A stretch of 21,327 bases of DNA. Origin: Sulfurovum sp. UBA7648. Its GTDB lineage: Bacteria; Campylobacterota; Campylobacteria; Campylobacterales; Sulfurovaceae. Made by a program: the position numbers and the translations under genes. Shown piece after piece: positions 7,081-15,645 of the stretch. Position 1 is the stretch's first letter. Every line of letters begins with the position of its first letter. Below the pieces are notes generated by a model that worked only from the letters and a program-made list of their open reading frames with translations, was not told where the DNA came from and searched no databases. The stretch lies in NCBI GenBank assembly GCA_002483605.1, contig DLIG01000021.1:169658-190984 (forward strand). The letters are read 5' to 3'.

Positions 7081-9057
7081 TTATCGATTAGAGCTATTGT
7101 TTTCTTCAAGTTCCGGTGTTTCATATACAGTTTCGAGATTTTGTGCAGCAGGTATTTTGCCAGCAGGTGACTCTTCAACGATAGATTGAGGTATATTTTC
7201 TTCAATAATAGAAGGATTAGCCTGTTTGAATAGCTGTACTTGCTGCTGATTTGGTTCTAGGTATTTAAGAACTATTAGCATATCTATGATTTTTTTAGCT
7301 ACAGGCACCGATGTCATAGATGCATAATAGTACGGCCAAGGGCGATTCGGGTTAATAACCAAGACACCAATCGTATATCTATGACCTTTATCATCGTTAG
7401 CAAAACCAAAAAAACTGGTTTGGTATTTGTTGTTTACGTATTTTCCTGCAGTCGCCATTTTTGCAGTACCTGTTTTGCCTCCTACTATTATTCCCGGAGT
7501 TGAAGCTGCAATTCCTGTTCCTTTGCTTACGGTATCTATTAGTATTTGATTCATTTGGTTTGCAGTAGAAGCACTAATTACTTGTGTTTTATGAGTAACT
7601 GAGGGCAATTTGTATCTATTTTTCTTTGCATCTTCAAGGTGGTCGATCAGGTGCGGAGTTGGCATGATCCCATTATTATTAAAAGCCGCATATGCTTTAA
7701 GAAGCTGCACAAATGAGACCATCAAACCATAACCATATGAGCTATTGGCACGATGCAGCTTGTGGTTTAATAGTGTAACGGGCTTGATGCTGCCGGCTAA
7801 ATCTCTAGAGAGATCAATACCCGATGGCTTAGAGAGTCCAAATTTTAATAATCCATCTCTAAATTCACCCCCAGATAAACGCCAGGATATTAAAGAGATC
7901 CCTACATTTGATGAATGGACTATAATGTCACTAGCACTCAAGGCAGCAAAGCGGTGTTCACCGTCTGTAATTTTTCTTCTTCCTCCGATATCTAATTCTC
8001 CATTGAATAAATTAAAAATTGTTTGCGGTGTAACTCTTTTGTGATCTAAAGCTATAGCTAACGTAAAAGGTTTTAATACAGATCCCGGTTCATAAAGGTA
8101 TTCACTAAATTTCGGGTTTAATGATTGTATATCATGTTTTTTTATTGCATTTGGGTCAAAACGGTTTGAACTGGCCATGGCTATGATCTTCCCGGTTTTA
8201 CTATCCATTACTGTAGCGATAATCTCATCAGAATTTGTCTCTTTTTTCATATCGTCAAGCATATATTCTATATTTCTTTGCAATTTTAGAGGAATTGTTA
8301 GGTGTAGATCAAGGCCGTTTATACACGGTTTGATATCTGTGTATCGATTATGTATAACATCTCCGACAACGTCACGTTTACCTTCTATAAAACCATTGCT
8401 TTTATAACCTATATATTTTTCATATCTTCGCTCTAAACCTTGCTTGCCAACCGGCCGCATATAATTTGTTTCTAAATGTTTTCCTACATAGCCTAAAATA
8501 GGAGAAATAGTGTCTCCAAATGGGAACAATCTTGTTTCACCATTTTCAATTATGTCCAGGCCATAAACTATTTCAACGCCGTTTGCTCTTTTTGTCGGAC
8601 GTAAAATATTTAGCTTCCTTAGCTTGTGCGCCAATGATTTGAGTTGTGCGGCATGTCTTGCATCCATGTTTTTGGAAAGTATGATATTGCCTTGTTCAAT
8701 TTGATATCCATATTTGTCTTTAAATTTTTGTTTGACCTTGTCTTTTGGCATATCGCTATAAAGGCTAAAAAGTGTGATAAAGAGTTCTTTATTTTGCGGA
8801 TTAATACTCTCTGCCCTTATACTGGCATGATAGCTTTTTTGGCTTTGGGCTATGCTAAATCCATCTTGTGAAATAATAGACCCTCGAAGAGACCTGTCGT
8901 GAATTGTGGCGGTGTGGCTAGGCAAATATCTATCTGAAGAAATAGTTCGCAAAATTGAAAAAGCAAATATGGCAAAAGTAGCTAAAAATAGAAAGAACAA
9001 AAAGAGTATTTTTCTGCTTTTTTGCGAATCATAATAATTTTTATCATTTTTGTGCAT
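7081..9057 (-). CDS. ftsI: Septal peptidoglycan transpeptidase FtsI (class B penicillin-binding protein)
   Basis: A class B PBP that cross-links new septal peptidoglycan together with the glycosyltransferase FtsW. The 658-residue protein has a short cytoplasmic N-terminus, one membrane anchor at about 17-37, a pedestal region with RGSIISQDG (58-66), and a transpeptidase domain with intact motifs: SVLK (326-329, nucleophile Ser326), SSN (382-384) and KTG (528-530). No PASTA domain is present; after about residue 600 a Gln/Glu/Pro-rich tail of about 58 residues shows no recognised fold. Assignment to FtsI rather than PBP2 (MrdA) rests on the N-terminal and pedestal sequence and on the head-to-head placement with ftsW; PBP2 is less likely. 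It ends flush against panC. A weak GGA element precedes the ATG. The shared 177-base upstream region should hold its promoter. Confidence 0.88.
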   Translation of the reverse strand: MHKNDKNYYDSQKSRKILFLFFLFLATFAIFAFSILRTISSDRYLPSHTATIHDRSLRGSIISQDGFSIAQSQKSYHASIRAESINPQNKELFITLFSLYSDMPKDKVKQKFKDKYGYQIEQGNIILSKNMDARHAAQLKSLAHKLRKLNILRPTKRANGVEIVYGLDIIENGETRLFPFGDTISPILGYVGKHLETNYMRPVGKQGLERRYEKYIGYKSNGFIEGKRDVVGDVIHNRYTDIKPCINGLDLHLTIPLKLQRNIEYMLDDMKKETNSDEIIATVMDSKTGKIIAMASSNRFDPNAIKKHDIQSLNPKFSEYLYEPGSVLKPFTLAIALDHKRVTPQTIFNLFNGELDIGGRRKITDGEHRFAALSASDIIVHSSNVGISLISWRLSGGEFRDGLLKFGLSKPSGIDLSRDLAGSIKPVTLLNHKLHRANSSYGYGLMVSFVQLLKAYAAFNNNGIMPTPHLIDHLEDAKKNRYKLPSVTHKTQVISASTANQMNQILIDTVSKGTGIAASTPGIIVGGKTGTAKMATAGKYVNNKYQTSFFGFANDDKGHRYTIGVLVINPNRPWPYYYASMTSVPVAKKIIDMLIVLKYLEPNQQQVQLFKQANPSIIEENIPQSIVEESPAGKIPAAQNLETVYETPELEENNSSNR

Positions 9058-9234
9058 ATGTTTTTCCAGGTATAATCGTTAATTGTGTCTGCTGAATTTA
9101 TGTTTAATTTTTGTCTATTGTTAATTTACTATTTTATTGAAATATCTCTTTGATTTTAACTATCTAAGAGTAGGTTTTCACTAAATTTTGGATAAAATAT
9201 GCAAAATATAGATTTAATTGAGTATAGATAAATT
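9058..9234. promoter_or_regulatory. Shared divergent control region between ftsI and ftsW
   Basis: The 177 bases between the two divergent start codons are very AT-rich and contain no open frame of note. Candidate -10 boxes on the plus strand are TATAAT at 9071-9076, TAAAAT at 9193-9198 and TATAGA at 9223-9228; on the minus strand the same 9071-9076 block reads ATTATA, just upstream of ftsI. No tandem or inverted repeat of convincing length was found. Which box is used cannot be told from sequence. Confidence 0.45.
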
Positions 9235-10437
9235 ATGATTGACAAACCGCTTTTTATTGGTGTAATTGTTTTGATGACGGTATCTTTGATTATGAGCTAT
9301 TCGCTTTCAATTTACACGATATTATATTTCTCTTCAAACGAGTTTGCATTTTTATTGCGTCAATTTGTGTCTGTATTTACTGGTATACTTTTGATGGTTT
9401 TTCTAAGTAGGCTTGACCCGGATAAATGGTTTAATAAAATCGGTTTGAGCGTTTTTCTTTTATTCTTTTTAATAATGATAGCAATGCCGTTTCTTCCTTC
9501 TTCTCTAGCCAATGATACAGGCGGAGCCAAAAGATGGATAAGCTTGGGATTTTTTAAGATCTCTCCTGTCGAATTTTTTAAAGTAGGGTTCGTCTTTTTT
9601 TTAGCTTGGAGCTTTTCTAGAAAATTGCTTCATCGCAGAAACATGAGTTTTGCCGAAGAGATCAATGCATATCTTCCTTATCTGTTTGTTTTTATGATCG
9701 TAGTATTGCTAATTGCAGTTTTACAAAAAGATCTGGGGCAAACCATGGTTTTGGCTGTGACTCTTATGATCATGTTCTTTTTTGCAGGGAGCAGTTTTAA
9801 ATTTTTTCTTTCTTTGGTCAGTACCGGGATCATAGGTTTGTTTATATTGATCAAAATAGCACCGCACCGTATCAAAAGGGTTGTTGAATGGTGGGCCGGG
9901 GTCCAAGATCCGGTACTTTCTCTTATGCCATTTGATTGGACGCAATCTCTAAGAGTTGACGCGATAGCCAAAGAGTCCTATCAGATATCTAATTCTCTTA
10001 ATGCTATCAATCACGGAGGATTATTTGGCACAGGCCTTGGAAATGGGCAGTTTAAGCTGGGGTATTTGAGTGACGTGCATACAGATTTTGTTTTGGCCGG
10101 CATAACCGAAGAGTTTGGATTTGTTGGCTTAATGTTTGTTTTGCTTACGTTGCTGACCATTATTTTCCGTTTGTTTAAAATAGCATCAAGGTTGAATAAT
10201 CCGGTCTATTCTCTGTTTACAATAGGTGTAGCGCTTTTGATAGGTTTTGCTTTTGTAATTAATAGTTTTGGAATTGCCGGGATCACTCCGATTAAAGGGA
10301 TAGCGGTTCCATTTTTAAGTTACGGCGGATCCCAAATTTTGGCATTATCTTTGGCAATCGGAATGGTACTAATGGTTTCAAAAAAAAATCATACAAAAAC
10401 AGAACATATTAATCACGAGGAGTCTTTATGTCAATAA
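9235..10437 (+). CDS. ftsW: Septal peptidoglycan glycosyltransferase FtsW (SEDS family)
   Basis: A SEDS-family membrane enzyme that polymerises lipid II into septal glycan strands in complex with FtsI. The 400-residue protein is strongly hydrophobic with about ten membrane segments from residue 5 onward, and carries the SEDS hallmark GIAGITPIKGIAVPFLSYGGS near its C-terminus, followed by a short polar tail. The family also includes RodA; FtsW is preferred because it is directly coupled to murG (10-base overlap) and divergent from ftsI. The start is fixed: an in-frame stop (TAA, 9229-9231) lies three bases upstream of the ATG. There is no Shine-Dalgarno sequence; a TATAGA box ending six bases before the ATG would produce a leaderless message. 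A run of nine A (10380-10388) lies in the polar tail. Confidence 0.9.
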   Translation: MIDKPLFIGVIVLMTVSLIMSYSLSIYTILYFSSNEFAFLLRQFVSVFTGILLMVFLSRLDPDKWFNKIGLSVFLLFFLIMIAMPFLPSSLANDTGGAKRWISLGFFKISPVEFFKVGFVFFLAWSFSRKLLHRRNMSFAEEINAYLPYLFVFMIVVLLIAVLQKDLGQTMVLAVTLMIMFFFAGSSFKFFLSLVSTGIIGLFILIKIAPHRIKRVVEWWAGVQDPVLSLMPFDWTQSLRVDAIAKESYQISNSLNAINHGGLFGTGLGNGQFKLGYLSDVHTDFVLAGITEEFGFVGLMFVLLTLLTIIFRLFKIASRLNNPVYSLFTIGVALLIGFAFVINSFGIAGITPIKGIAVPFLSYGGSQILALSLAIGMVLMVSKKNHTKTEHINHEESLCQ

Positions 10438-11453
10438 TAATGACAGGTGGAGGAACGGGCGGGCATTTGGCCATCATTAAAGCCGTTAAAGAACGTTTAG
10501 TCAATGGATCATTGATATATGTAGGCTCTACGCAAGGCCAAGATAGATCTTGGTTTGAAAGCGATAGACAATTTAAACAAGTATATTTTCTATCCACAAG
10601 GGGCGTAGTAAATCAAGGGATCTTAGGTAAGATCAAATCTTTATGGATGCTGGCTCAAGCTACTGTTGATGCGTATTCGATCTTGAAAAAACACAATGCC
10701 AAGGTAGTATTTTGCGTCGGCGGATTTTCTGCTGCTCCTACTTCTATAGCGGCTATTTTAGCTAGAATACCGCTTGTTATTCACGAACAAAATGCAGTAA
10801 TGGGATCCTTGAATCGTCGTTTGAGCAAGTATGCTACAGCCTTTATCTCTTCTTATGATGACAACAGTCTTATTAAAAGCTATCCTATCAAAGAAGAGTT
10901 TTTTGTCAAAGGAAGAGTCAGAGATAAAATAAAAAGTATTATTTTTTTGGGTGGCTCACAAGGGGCCAAGGCTATTAATGAATTGGCTCTTTCGCTTGCT
11001 CCGTGGCTTGAGTCTCAAAATATAAAGATCATACATCAAGCAGGCGAGAAAAATATACAAGCAGTAGCAGAGCAGTATGGCAAACTGAATATAAAAGCAG
11101 AAGTTTTTGGATTTACTACCAAAATGCCAGATATGATGGCATCGGCCGATTTTGCAATTGCTAGAAGCGGTGCTTCTACACTTTGGGAGCTAAGTGCAAA
11201 TGGACTGCCGACTATTTTTGTGCCATATCCTTTTGCAGCCGGAGATCATCAGTATCATAATGCACAATTTCTAGTAGAACAAAATCTAGCTTGGGTTATG
11301 AGAGAAAAACATATCAATATAGATGAAGTTAAAAATATTATTTTGAATTTGGATGATATCAAGACAAAAAGCCGTAAACTTCTTAAAAGTATTGATAAAG
11401 ACGGAAGTCAAAAAATAGCCTCCTTGCTGACACAAATAGCAACACAAGGCTAA
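10428..11453 (+). CDS. murG: Lipid II synthase MurG (UDP-GlcNAc transferase)
   Basis: MurG adds GlcNAc from UDP-GlcNAc to lipid I on the inner face of the cytoplasmic membrane, making lipid II, the substrate of FtsW and the PBPs. The 341-residue GT28 protein shows the lipid-side glycine loop GGGTGGH (7-13), a second loop VGGFSAAP (97-104), HEQNAVMG (119-126), the C-domain loop GGSQGAKAIN (175-184), and the donor-binding RSGASTLWEL (246-255) and PFAAGDHQYHNA (268-279). GAGGAG is spaced five bases before the ATG, which lies inside the ftsW end with a 10-base overlap, so the two are translated together. At 341 residues it is slightly shorter than the E. coli protein but complete. Confidence 0.97.
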   Translation: MSIIMTGGGTGGHLAIIKAVKERLVNGSLIYVGSTQGQDRSWFESDRQFKQVYFLSTRGVVNQGILGKIKSLWMLAQATVDAYSILKKHNAKVVFCVGGFSAAPTSIAAILARIPLVIHEQNAVMGSLNRRLSKYATAFISSYDDNSLIKSYPIKEEFFVKGRVRDKIKSIIFLGGSQGAKAINELALSLAPWLESQNIKIIHQAGEKNIQAVAEQYGKLNIKAEVFGFTTKMPDMMASADFAIARSGASTLWELSANGLPTIFVPYPFAAGDHQYHNAQFLVEQNLAWVMREKHINIDEVKNIILNLDDIKTKSRKLLKSIDKDGSQKIASLLTQIATQG

Positions 11454-11483
11454 ATTCACCATATTTTAGGTAAAATTCACCAT
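11452..11483 (+). repeat. 11-bp direct repeat, 21-bp period, between murG and alaS
   Basis: AAATTCACCAT is found at 11452-11462 and again at 11473-11483, a spacing of two helical turns. The first copy begins within the murG stop codon; the second ends two bases before a TATAAT at 11486-11491. This placement is what a regulator contacting one DNA face would need, but there is no independent evidence for binding. A weak hairpin TAAAAT/ATTTTA (11471-11487) overlaps the second copy. Confidence 0.55.
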
Positions 11484-11501
11484 TTTATAATGGGGATTTC
11501 C

Positions 11502-14048
11502 ATGGATATACGACAATCGTTTTTAGATTACTTTCAAAGCAAAGGCCATCTTTTGGTAGCCAGTTCTCCGCTGGTACCAGATGATCCGACATTGCTTTTT
11601 ACCAATGCCGGCATGGTGCAGTTTAAAGATATCTTCACAGGGCAAGCTCCTATTCCAAGTCCACCTAGAGCAACAAGTTCCCAGACTTGTATCAGAGCCG
11701 GCGGAAAACATAATGACCTTGACAATGTAGGCTATACGGCTAGACATCATACTTTTTTTGAAATGTTGGGAAATTTTTCTTTTGGAGATTACTTCAAAGA
11801 AGAAGCGATAGCTTATGCATGGGAGTTTGTAACAAGCTCTGATTATCTGGCATTGCCGATCGATAAGATCTGGGCTACTGTACATGATAGTGACGATGAA
11901 GCATTTGATATTTGGAGCAAGCATATAGACCCTAGCCGTATAATTCGTTTCGGCGATAAAGATAACTTTTGGCAAATGGGAGATACCGGACCTTGCGGAC
12001 CTTGCAGTGAGATATTCTATGATCAAGGTGAAGAGCATTTTAATTCACCGGAAGATAAAATGGGCGGAGAAGGAGATAGATTTTTAGAGATCTGGAACCT
12101 CGTATTTATGCAATATGAAAGAGACGAGAACGGCACGCTTCACCCTTTGCCAAAACCTAGTATAGATACCGGTATGGGGCTAGAGCGGGTAGTAGCTATC
12201 AAAGAGGGCAAATTAAACAATTATCACTCATCTTTGTTTATGCCTTATATCGAAGCTATCGAAAAACTGGTAGGTAAAAAATACGATTACAATGACAAGC
12301 AAAGTGCAAGTTTTAGAGTCATAGCAGACCATCTGCGTTCAGTTTCATTCCTTTTGGCCCAAGGAGTAAATTTTGACAAAGAGGGTAGAGGGTATGTGCT
12401 TAGACGTATTATGCGCCGTGCCATTCGCCATGGCTACCTTCTTGGCCTTAGAGAACCGTTTATGTATAAACTTGTTGATAGTTTGGTAGCAAATATGGGT
12501 GAGCACTATACCTACTTGAGCGCAGCATCTGATTCTATTAAAAGTGCTATGAAATTAGAAGAAGAGAGATTTTTTGATACTATAGATGCCGGTATTGCAC
12601 TATTTAACAAAGAGCTTGAAAATACAGGTGATGTATTTAGCGGCGAAGTGGCATTTAAACTTTATGATACTTATGGTTTTCCGCTTGACCTGACAGAAGA
12701 TATGCTAAGAGAACTTGGAAAAAGTTTGGATCATAATGCATTCGAAGAGCATATGAAAGCACAAAGAGAGCAATCAAAGGCTTCATGGAAAGGGAGCGGT
12801 GATGCTGTTGCTACAGGTGATTTTAAAGAGCTCAAAGAGAAATTCGGTGTAAACAATTTTGTAGGTTATACAAGCATTATGCATAACAGTAAAGTATTGG
12901 CTTTACTAGATGAAAATTTTAAACTAGTCGATAAAATAGATACTAACGGCTGGGTTATGTTGGATAATACTCCATTTTATGCAGAGTCCGGCGGGCAGTG
13001 CGGAGACAAAGGTACTTTAAATGATACTATTAAGGTGCTTGATACTAAAAAGTTTTTGGACTTGAATTTAAGCCAAGTAGAGGGTGCTTTGTCAGTAGGT
13101 GATATTGTTGAGGCCAAAGTGGATGATAGTAGAATGCAAATAGCTAAACACCATTCAGCTACACATCTGCTGCATGCTGCATTGCGTGAAATTTTAGGAA
13201 CTCACATATCGCAAGCAGGTTCACTCGTGGATGCCAATCGGCTTAGATTTGATTTTTCGCATCCTAAAGCAATGAGTCAAGAAGAAATCGATAACGTAGA
13301 AGCTTGGGTAAATGATAAAATCGACCTTGCAATACCAAGCAGTACTGAAACAATGGATGTGCAAAGCGCAAAAGCCAAAGGGGCCATGGCGTTATTTGGA
13401 GAAAAGTATGGAGATGAGGTCAGGGTTGTTGATTTTGGCGGTGAATCTATCGAGCTTTGCGGCGGTATACATGTAGAAAATAGTGCACAAATAGGACTTT
13501 TTGTAATTACCAAAGAGAGCGGAGTGAGTGCCGGAGTAAGACGGATTGAGGCAATTTGTGGCAAAGAAGCTGTGAAATTTACAAAAAATATTCGCAATGA
13601 ACTTGAAACAATACGCAACGAAGTTAAAAATCAAGATGCTCTTAATGGGGTATTGAAGCTAAAAGAACAGATCAAAACTTTAAAAAATGAACTCTCAACT
13701 GCTGTGAGCAGCCAAAAAAATGAACTTGAAGTTTTAGAAATTAATGGTGTGCCGACAATTGTATCTGAAGTAAATGGCGGAGATATCAAAGCAATGATCG
13801 ATGAAACTAAAAATCGTTATGAAAAAATAGCTATTATGCTAATTCAGCCAAAAGACGATAAGGTAATGATAGCTTGCGGCGTTAAAGGCATAATGATCAA
13901 AGCTGGAGCATGGATCAAAGAAATTGCTCCGATACTCGGCGGCGGCGGCGGCGGGAGAGATGATTTTGCTACTGCCGGAGGCAAGGATACCTCCAAGATC
14001 CCAGAAGCACTCAAAGCTTCTAGAGATTATTTAGCCAAAATGCTTTAA
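11502..14048 (+). CDS. alaS: Alanyl-tRNA synthetase
   Basis: AlaRS charges tRNA-Ala and clears mischarged Ser and Gly. The 848-residue protein has the class II catalytic core (TNAGMVQFKDIF, RAGGKHNDLDNVG, RHHTFFEMLGNFSFGDYF), the tRNA-recognition region, and the editing domain with zinc ligands in HSATH (His551, His555) and CGGIH (Cys653, His657). A coiled-coil-like linker (about 695-745) leads to the C-Ala domain with its glycine run and RDDFATAGGKD. An ATG at 11490 is in frame and four codons longer, but it has no ribosome-binding site and is part of a TATAAT; the ATG at 11502 is preceded by GGGGA with normal spacing and begins with the family-typical MDIRQ. It follows murG by 48 bases and is followed by a membrane protein after 9 bases. 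Confidence 0.97.
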   Translation: MDIRQSFLDYFQSKGHLLVASSPLVPDDPTLLFTNAGMVQFKDIFTGQAPIPSPPRATSSQTCIRAGGKHNDLDNVGYTARHHTFFEMLGNFSFGDYFKEEAIAYAWEFVTSSDYLALPIDKIWATVHDSDDEAFDIWSKHIDPSRIIRFGDKDNFWQMGDTGPCGPCSEIFYDQGEEHFNSPEDKMGGEGDRFLEIWNLVFMQYERDENGTLHPLPKPSIDTGMGLERVVAIKEGKLNNYHSSLFMPYIEAIEKLVGKKYDYNDKQSASFRVIADHLRSVSFLLAQGVNFDKEGRGYVLRRIMRRAIRHGYLLGLREPFMYKLVDSLVANMGEHYTYLSAASDSIKSAMKLEEERFFDTIDAGIALFNKELENTGDVFSGEVAFKLYDTYGFPLDLTEDMLRELGKSLDHNAFEEHMKAQREQSKASWKGSGDAVATGDFKELKEKFGVNNFVGYTSIMHNSKVLALLDENFKLVDKIDTNGWVMLDNTPFYAESGGQCGDKGTLNDTIKVLDTKKFLDLNLSQVEGALSVGDIVEAKVDDSRMQIAKHHSATHLLHAALREILGTHISQAGSLVDANRLRFDFSHPKAMSQEEIDNVEAWVNDKIDLAIPSSTETMDVQSAKAKGAMALFGEKYGDEVRVVDFGGESIELCGGIHVENSAQIGLFVITKESGVSAGVRRIEAICGKEAVKFTKNIRNELETIRNEVKNQDALNGVLKLKEQIKTLKNELSTAVSSQKNELEVLEINGVPTIVSEVNGGDIKAMIDETKNRYEKIAIMLIQPKDDKVMIACGVKGIMIKAGAWIKEIAPILGGGGGGRDDFATAGGKDTSKIPEALKASRDYLAKML

Positions 14049-14057
14049 GGAACGCAA

Positions 14058-14516
14058 ATGAGCCAAATGCACATATTACTCACCCTTCATGTTCTATCAG
14101 CTATTATTTGGGTCGGCGGCATGATCGCTGTCAGGGTGGCTGTTCATCCTATTAAACTTGCTTGGGAAGATGAAGAGTTGAGAATTAATCGTAACCTTGC
14201 AGTTACAAAAAGACTTTTATTCCTTGCCTTGCCTTTTGTTATTATTAGTATTGCCACCGGTATTATGCTCTCTGCTGCACTAAAGAATACCTCATTAGAT
14301 TATTTAATCCATGTCAAAGAGACTATTTGGCTTATTATGGCTTTTAATTTTATTTGGATTTTTTTACGCAGAAACGTTGCCCAAAGGGCATTCAATAATT
14401 TGGATCTGCTGGGAACAAAAAAAGTTATGATGCCTTTGGCGAACTTCTTTTTGCCTTTAAATATTATACTTGGACTAGCAGCGCTATGGTTAGGCGTCGC
14501 TCTTAGAGGAGTATAA
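14058..14516 (+). CDS. Four-helix integral membrane protein, CopD/HemJ-like
   Basis: A 152-residue, very hydrophobic inner-membrane protein with four predicted membrane helices (about 5-28, 52-73, 85-104 and 124-148). It has conserved-looking histidines at the start of helix 1 (His11 in TLHVLSAIIWVGG) and helix 3 (His85 in IHVKETIW). The pattern LHxxSAxxWVGG with a later HVK recalls the CopD/HemJ group of small membrane proteins, some of which bind haem (HemJ, protoporphyrinogen oxidase) or handle copper (CopD). The sequence does not settle which, so no function is given. AAGGA at 14047-14051, overlapping the alaS stop, serves the ATG; it lies in the alaS-bioF-pbp1A unit with gaps of 9 and 24 bases, in a position where Campylobacter jejuni, as I recall it, has maf. 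Confidence 0.8.
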   Translation: MSQMHILLTLHVLSAIIWVGGMIAVRVAVHPIKLAWEDEELRINRNLAVTKRLLFLALPFVIISIATGIMLSAALKNTSLDYLIHVKETIWLIMAFNFIWIFLRRNVAQRAFNNLDLLGTKKVMMPLANFFLPLNIILGLAALWLGVALRGV

Positions 14517-14540
14517 AATTTTTAAATATAAATTATCTAT

Positions 14541-15641
14541 ATGTATCAAAAAGAATTAGATGCTCTTCAAAAAGCAGGCCGCTTTAGAGAACGAAAGATC
14601 TATAATGACAATTTAATAGATTTTGCCAGTAATGATTATTTGGGATTAGCTAATAACAAAGAACAGTTACAAAAAGCTTTAGAGTTATTGAATGAATATG
14701 ATACCTTTGCTCCCAAAGCAAGCATGTTAGTTGGCGGCTACCATTTGCTTCATAAAATATTTGAGTCGCAAATGGCAACTCTTAACGGCTTTGAAGCAGG
14801 CATCATGGTCGGCAGCGGTTTTTTGGCAAATTTATCTCTGTTTGAAGCATTGGTTCGCAAAAGCGATCATCTTTTTGTGGATGAGGAATATCATGCAAGC
14901 GGCATGATGGCTATAGGTTTGTTAAAAGATAGAGTAACACTATTTAAACACAATGACCCAGAAGATCTACGCGCAAAAATATCCAAAGCAAAAGCCAAGC
15001 GTGTGATCATTGCTATCGAAGGTGTTTATTCTATGAGCGGGGAGCTGTGCGCGAAAGAAATTTTTGATATTTCTGATGAAAACGATGCATTGCTTATCGT
15101 AGATGAGGCACATAGCAGCGGAGTAATAGGCGAAAAACTATTGGGTATTTTTGAGTATTATAAAATCACTCCAAAAGCAAATCATATCAAAATGGGAACA
15201 CTCGGCAAGGCTTATGGAAGTTATGGGGCATATATATTGGCCTCTAAGACCATTGTTTCGTTTCTGGAAAACAGGGCAAAACCAATAATCTATTCTACTG
15301 CGCCGTCTGTGATCGATACTGCTTTGGCAATAGTTAATATGCGCTACATTCAAGATAATTTTGAAGAACTAAGCAGGGAAATCTTACAAAGGCAGCAAAT
15401 ATGCAAAGAGTACTTGGGAATTGACTTGAAATCTCTCATTGTCGCTATTGAGAAAAAAAGCAATAAGATAGTACTTGATATACAAACAGCTTTGATGCAA
15501 GAAGGTTTCTTGGTAGGTGCGATCAGGCAGCCTACAGTAAAAGTACCGATATTGCGTATTATCCCTAGGCTAGGAGTTTCTCAAGAATATTTGCGCTTGT
15601 TTTTTGATAAGCTAAAAACGGTTTCTATCAAAATATTATAA
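14541..15641 (+). CDS. bioF: 8-amino-7-oxononanoate synthase family PLP enzyme (BioF-like)
   Basis: Alpha-oxoamine synthases condense an acyl-CoA or acyl-ACP with an amino acid and release CO2; BioF uses pimeloyl thioester and alanine in biotin synthesis. The 366-residue protein is of family length and has FASNDYLGLA (28-37), the cofactor-site VDEAHSSGVIG (187-197) with its Asp188 and His191, and the Schiff-base Lys223 in GTLGKAYGSYGAYI. 2-amino-3-ketobutyrate-CoA ligase is a close homologue and cannot be excluded by these motifs. No other biotin gene is nearby. The neighbour pair bioF-pbp1A resembles HP0598-HP0597 of Helicobacter pylori. The ATG at 14541 has no Shine-Dalgarno sequence and an in-frame stop lies four codons upstream, so the start is firm; translation may depend on the preceding gene 24 bases away. 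Confidence 0.83.
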   Translation: MYQKELDALQKAGRFRERKIYNDNLIDFASNDYLGLANNKEQLQKALELLNEYDTFAPKASMLVGGYHLLHKIFESQMATLNGFEAGIMVGSGFLANLSLFEALVRKSDHLFVDEEYHASGMMAIGLLKDRVTLFKHNDPEDLRAKISKAKAKRVIIAIEGVYSMSGELCAKEIFDISDENDALLIVDEAHSSGVIGEKLLGIFEYYKITPKANHIKMGTLGKAYGSYGAYILASKTIVSFLENRAKPIIYSTAPSVIDTALAIVNMRYIQDNFEELSREILQRQQICKEYLGIDLKSLIVAIEKKSNKIVLDIQTALMQEGFLVGAIRQPTVKVPILRIIPRLGVSQEYLRLFFDKLKTVSIKIL

Positions 15642-15645
15642 AATC

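Noticed and set aside
10380..10388. Run of nine A near the end of ftsW as a slippage site that could fuse FtsW to MurG
   Set aside because: A -1 shift does enter the murG frame but meets a TAA at 10410-10412 before the murG start, so no fusion results; only the short polar tail of FtsW would change.
11523..12038. A 171-codon open frame antisense to alaS
   Set aside because: It lies wholly within the conserved alaS catalytic core, its product resembles nothing recognisable, and its codons are dictated by the alaS frame.
13938..13955. (GGC)5 plus GGG tract in alaS as an unstable microsatellite
   Set aside because: It encodes the conserved glycine run of the C-Ala domain, where repeated glycine codons are normal in alaS genes.
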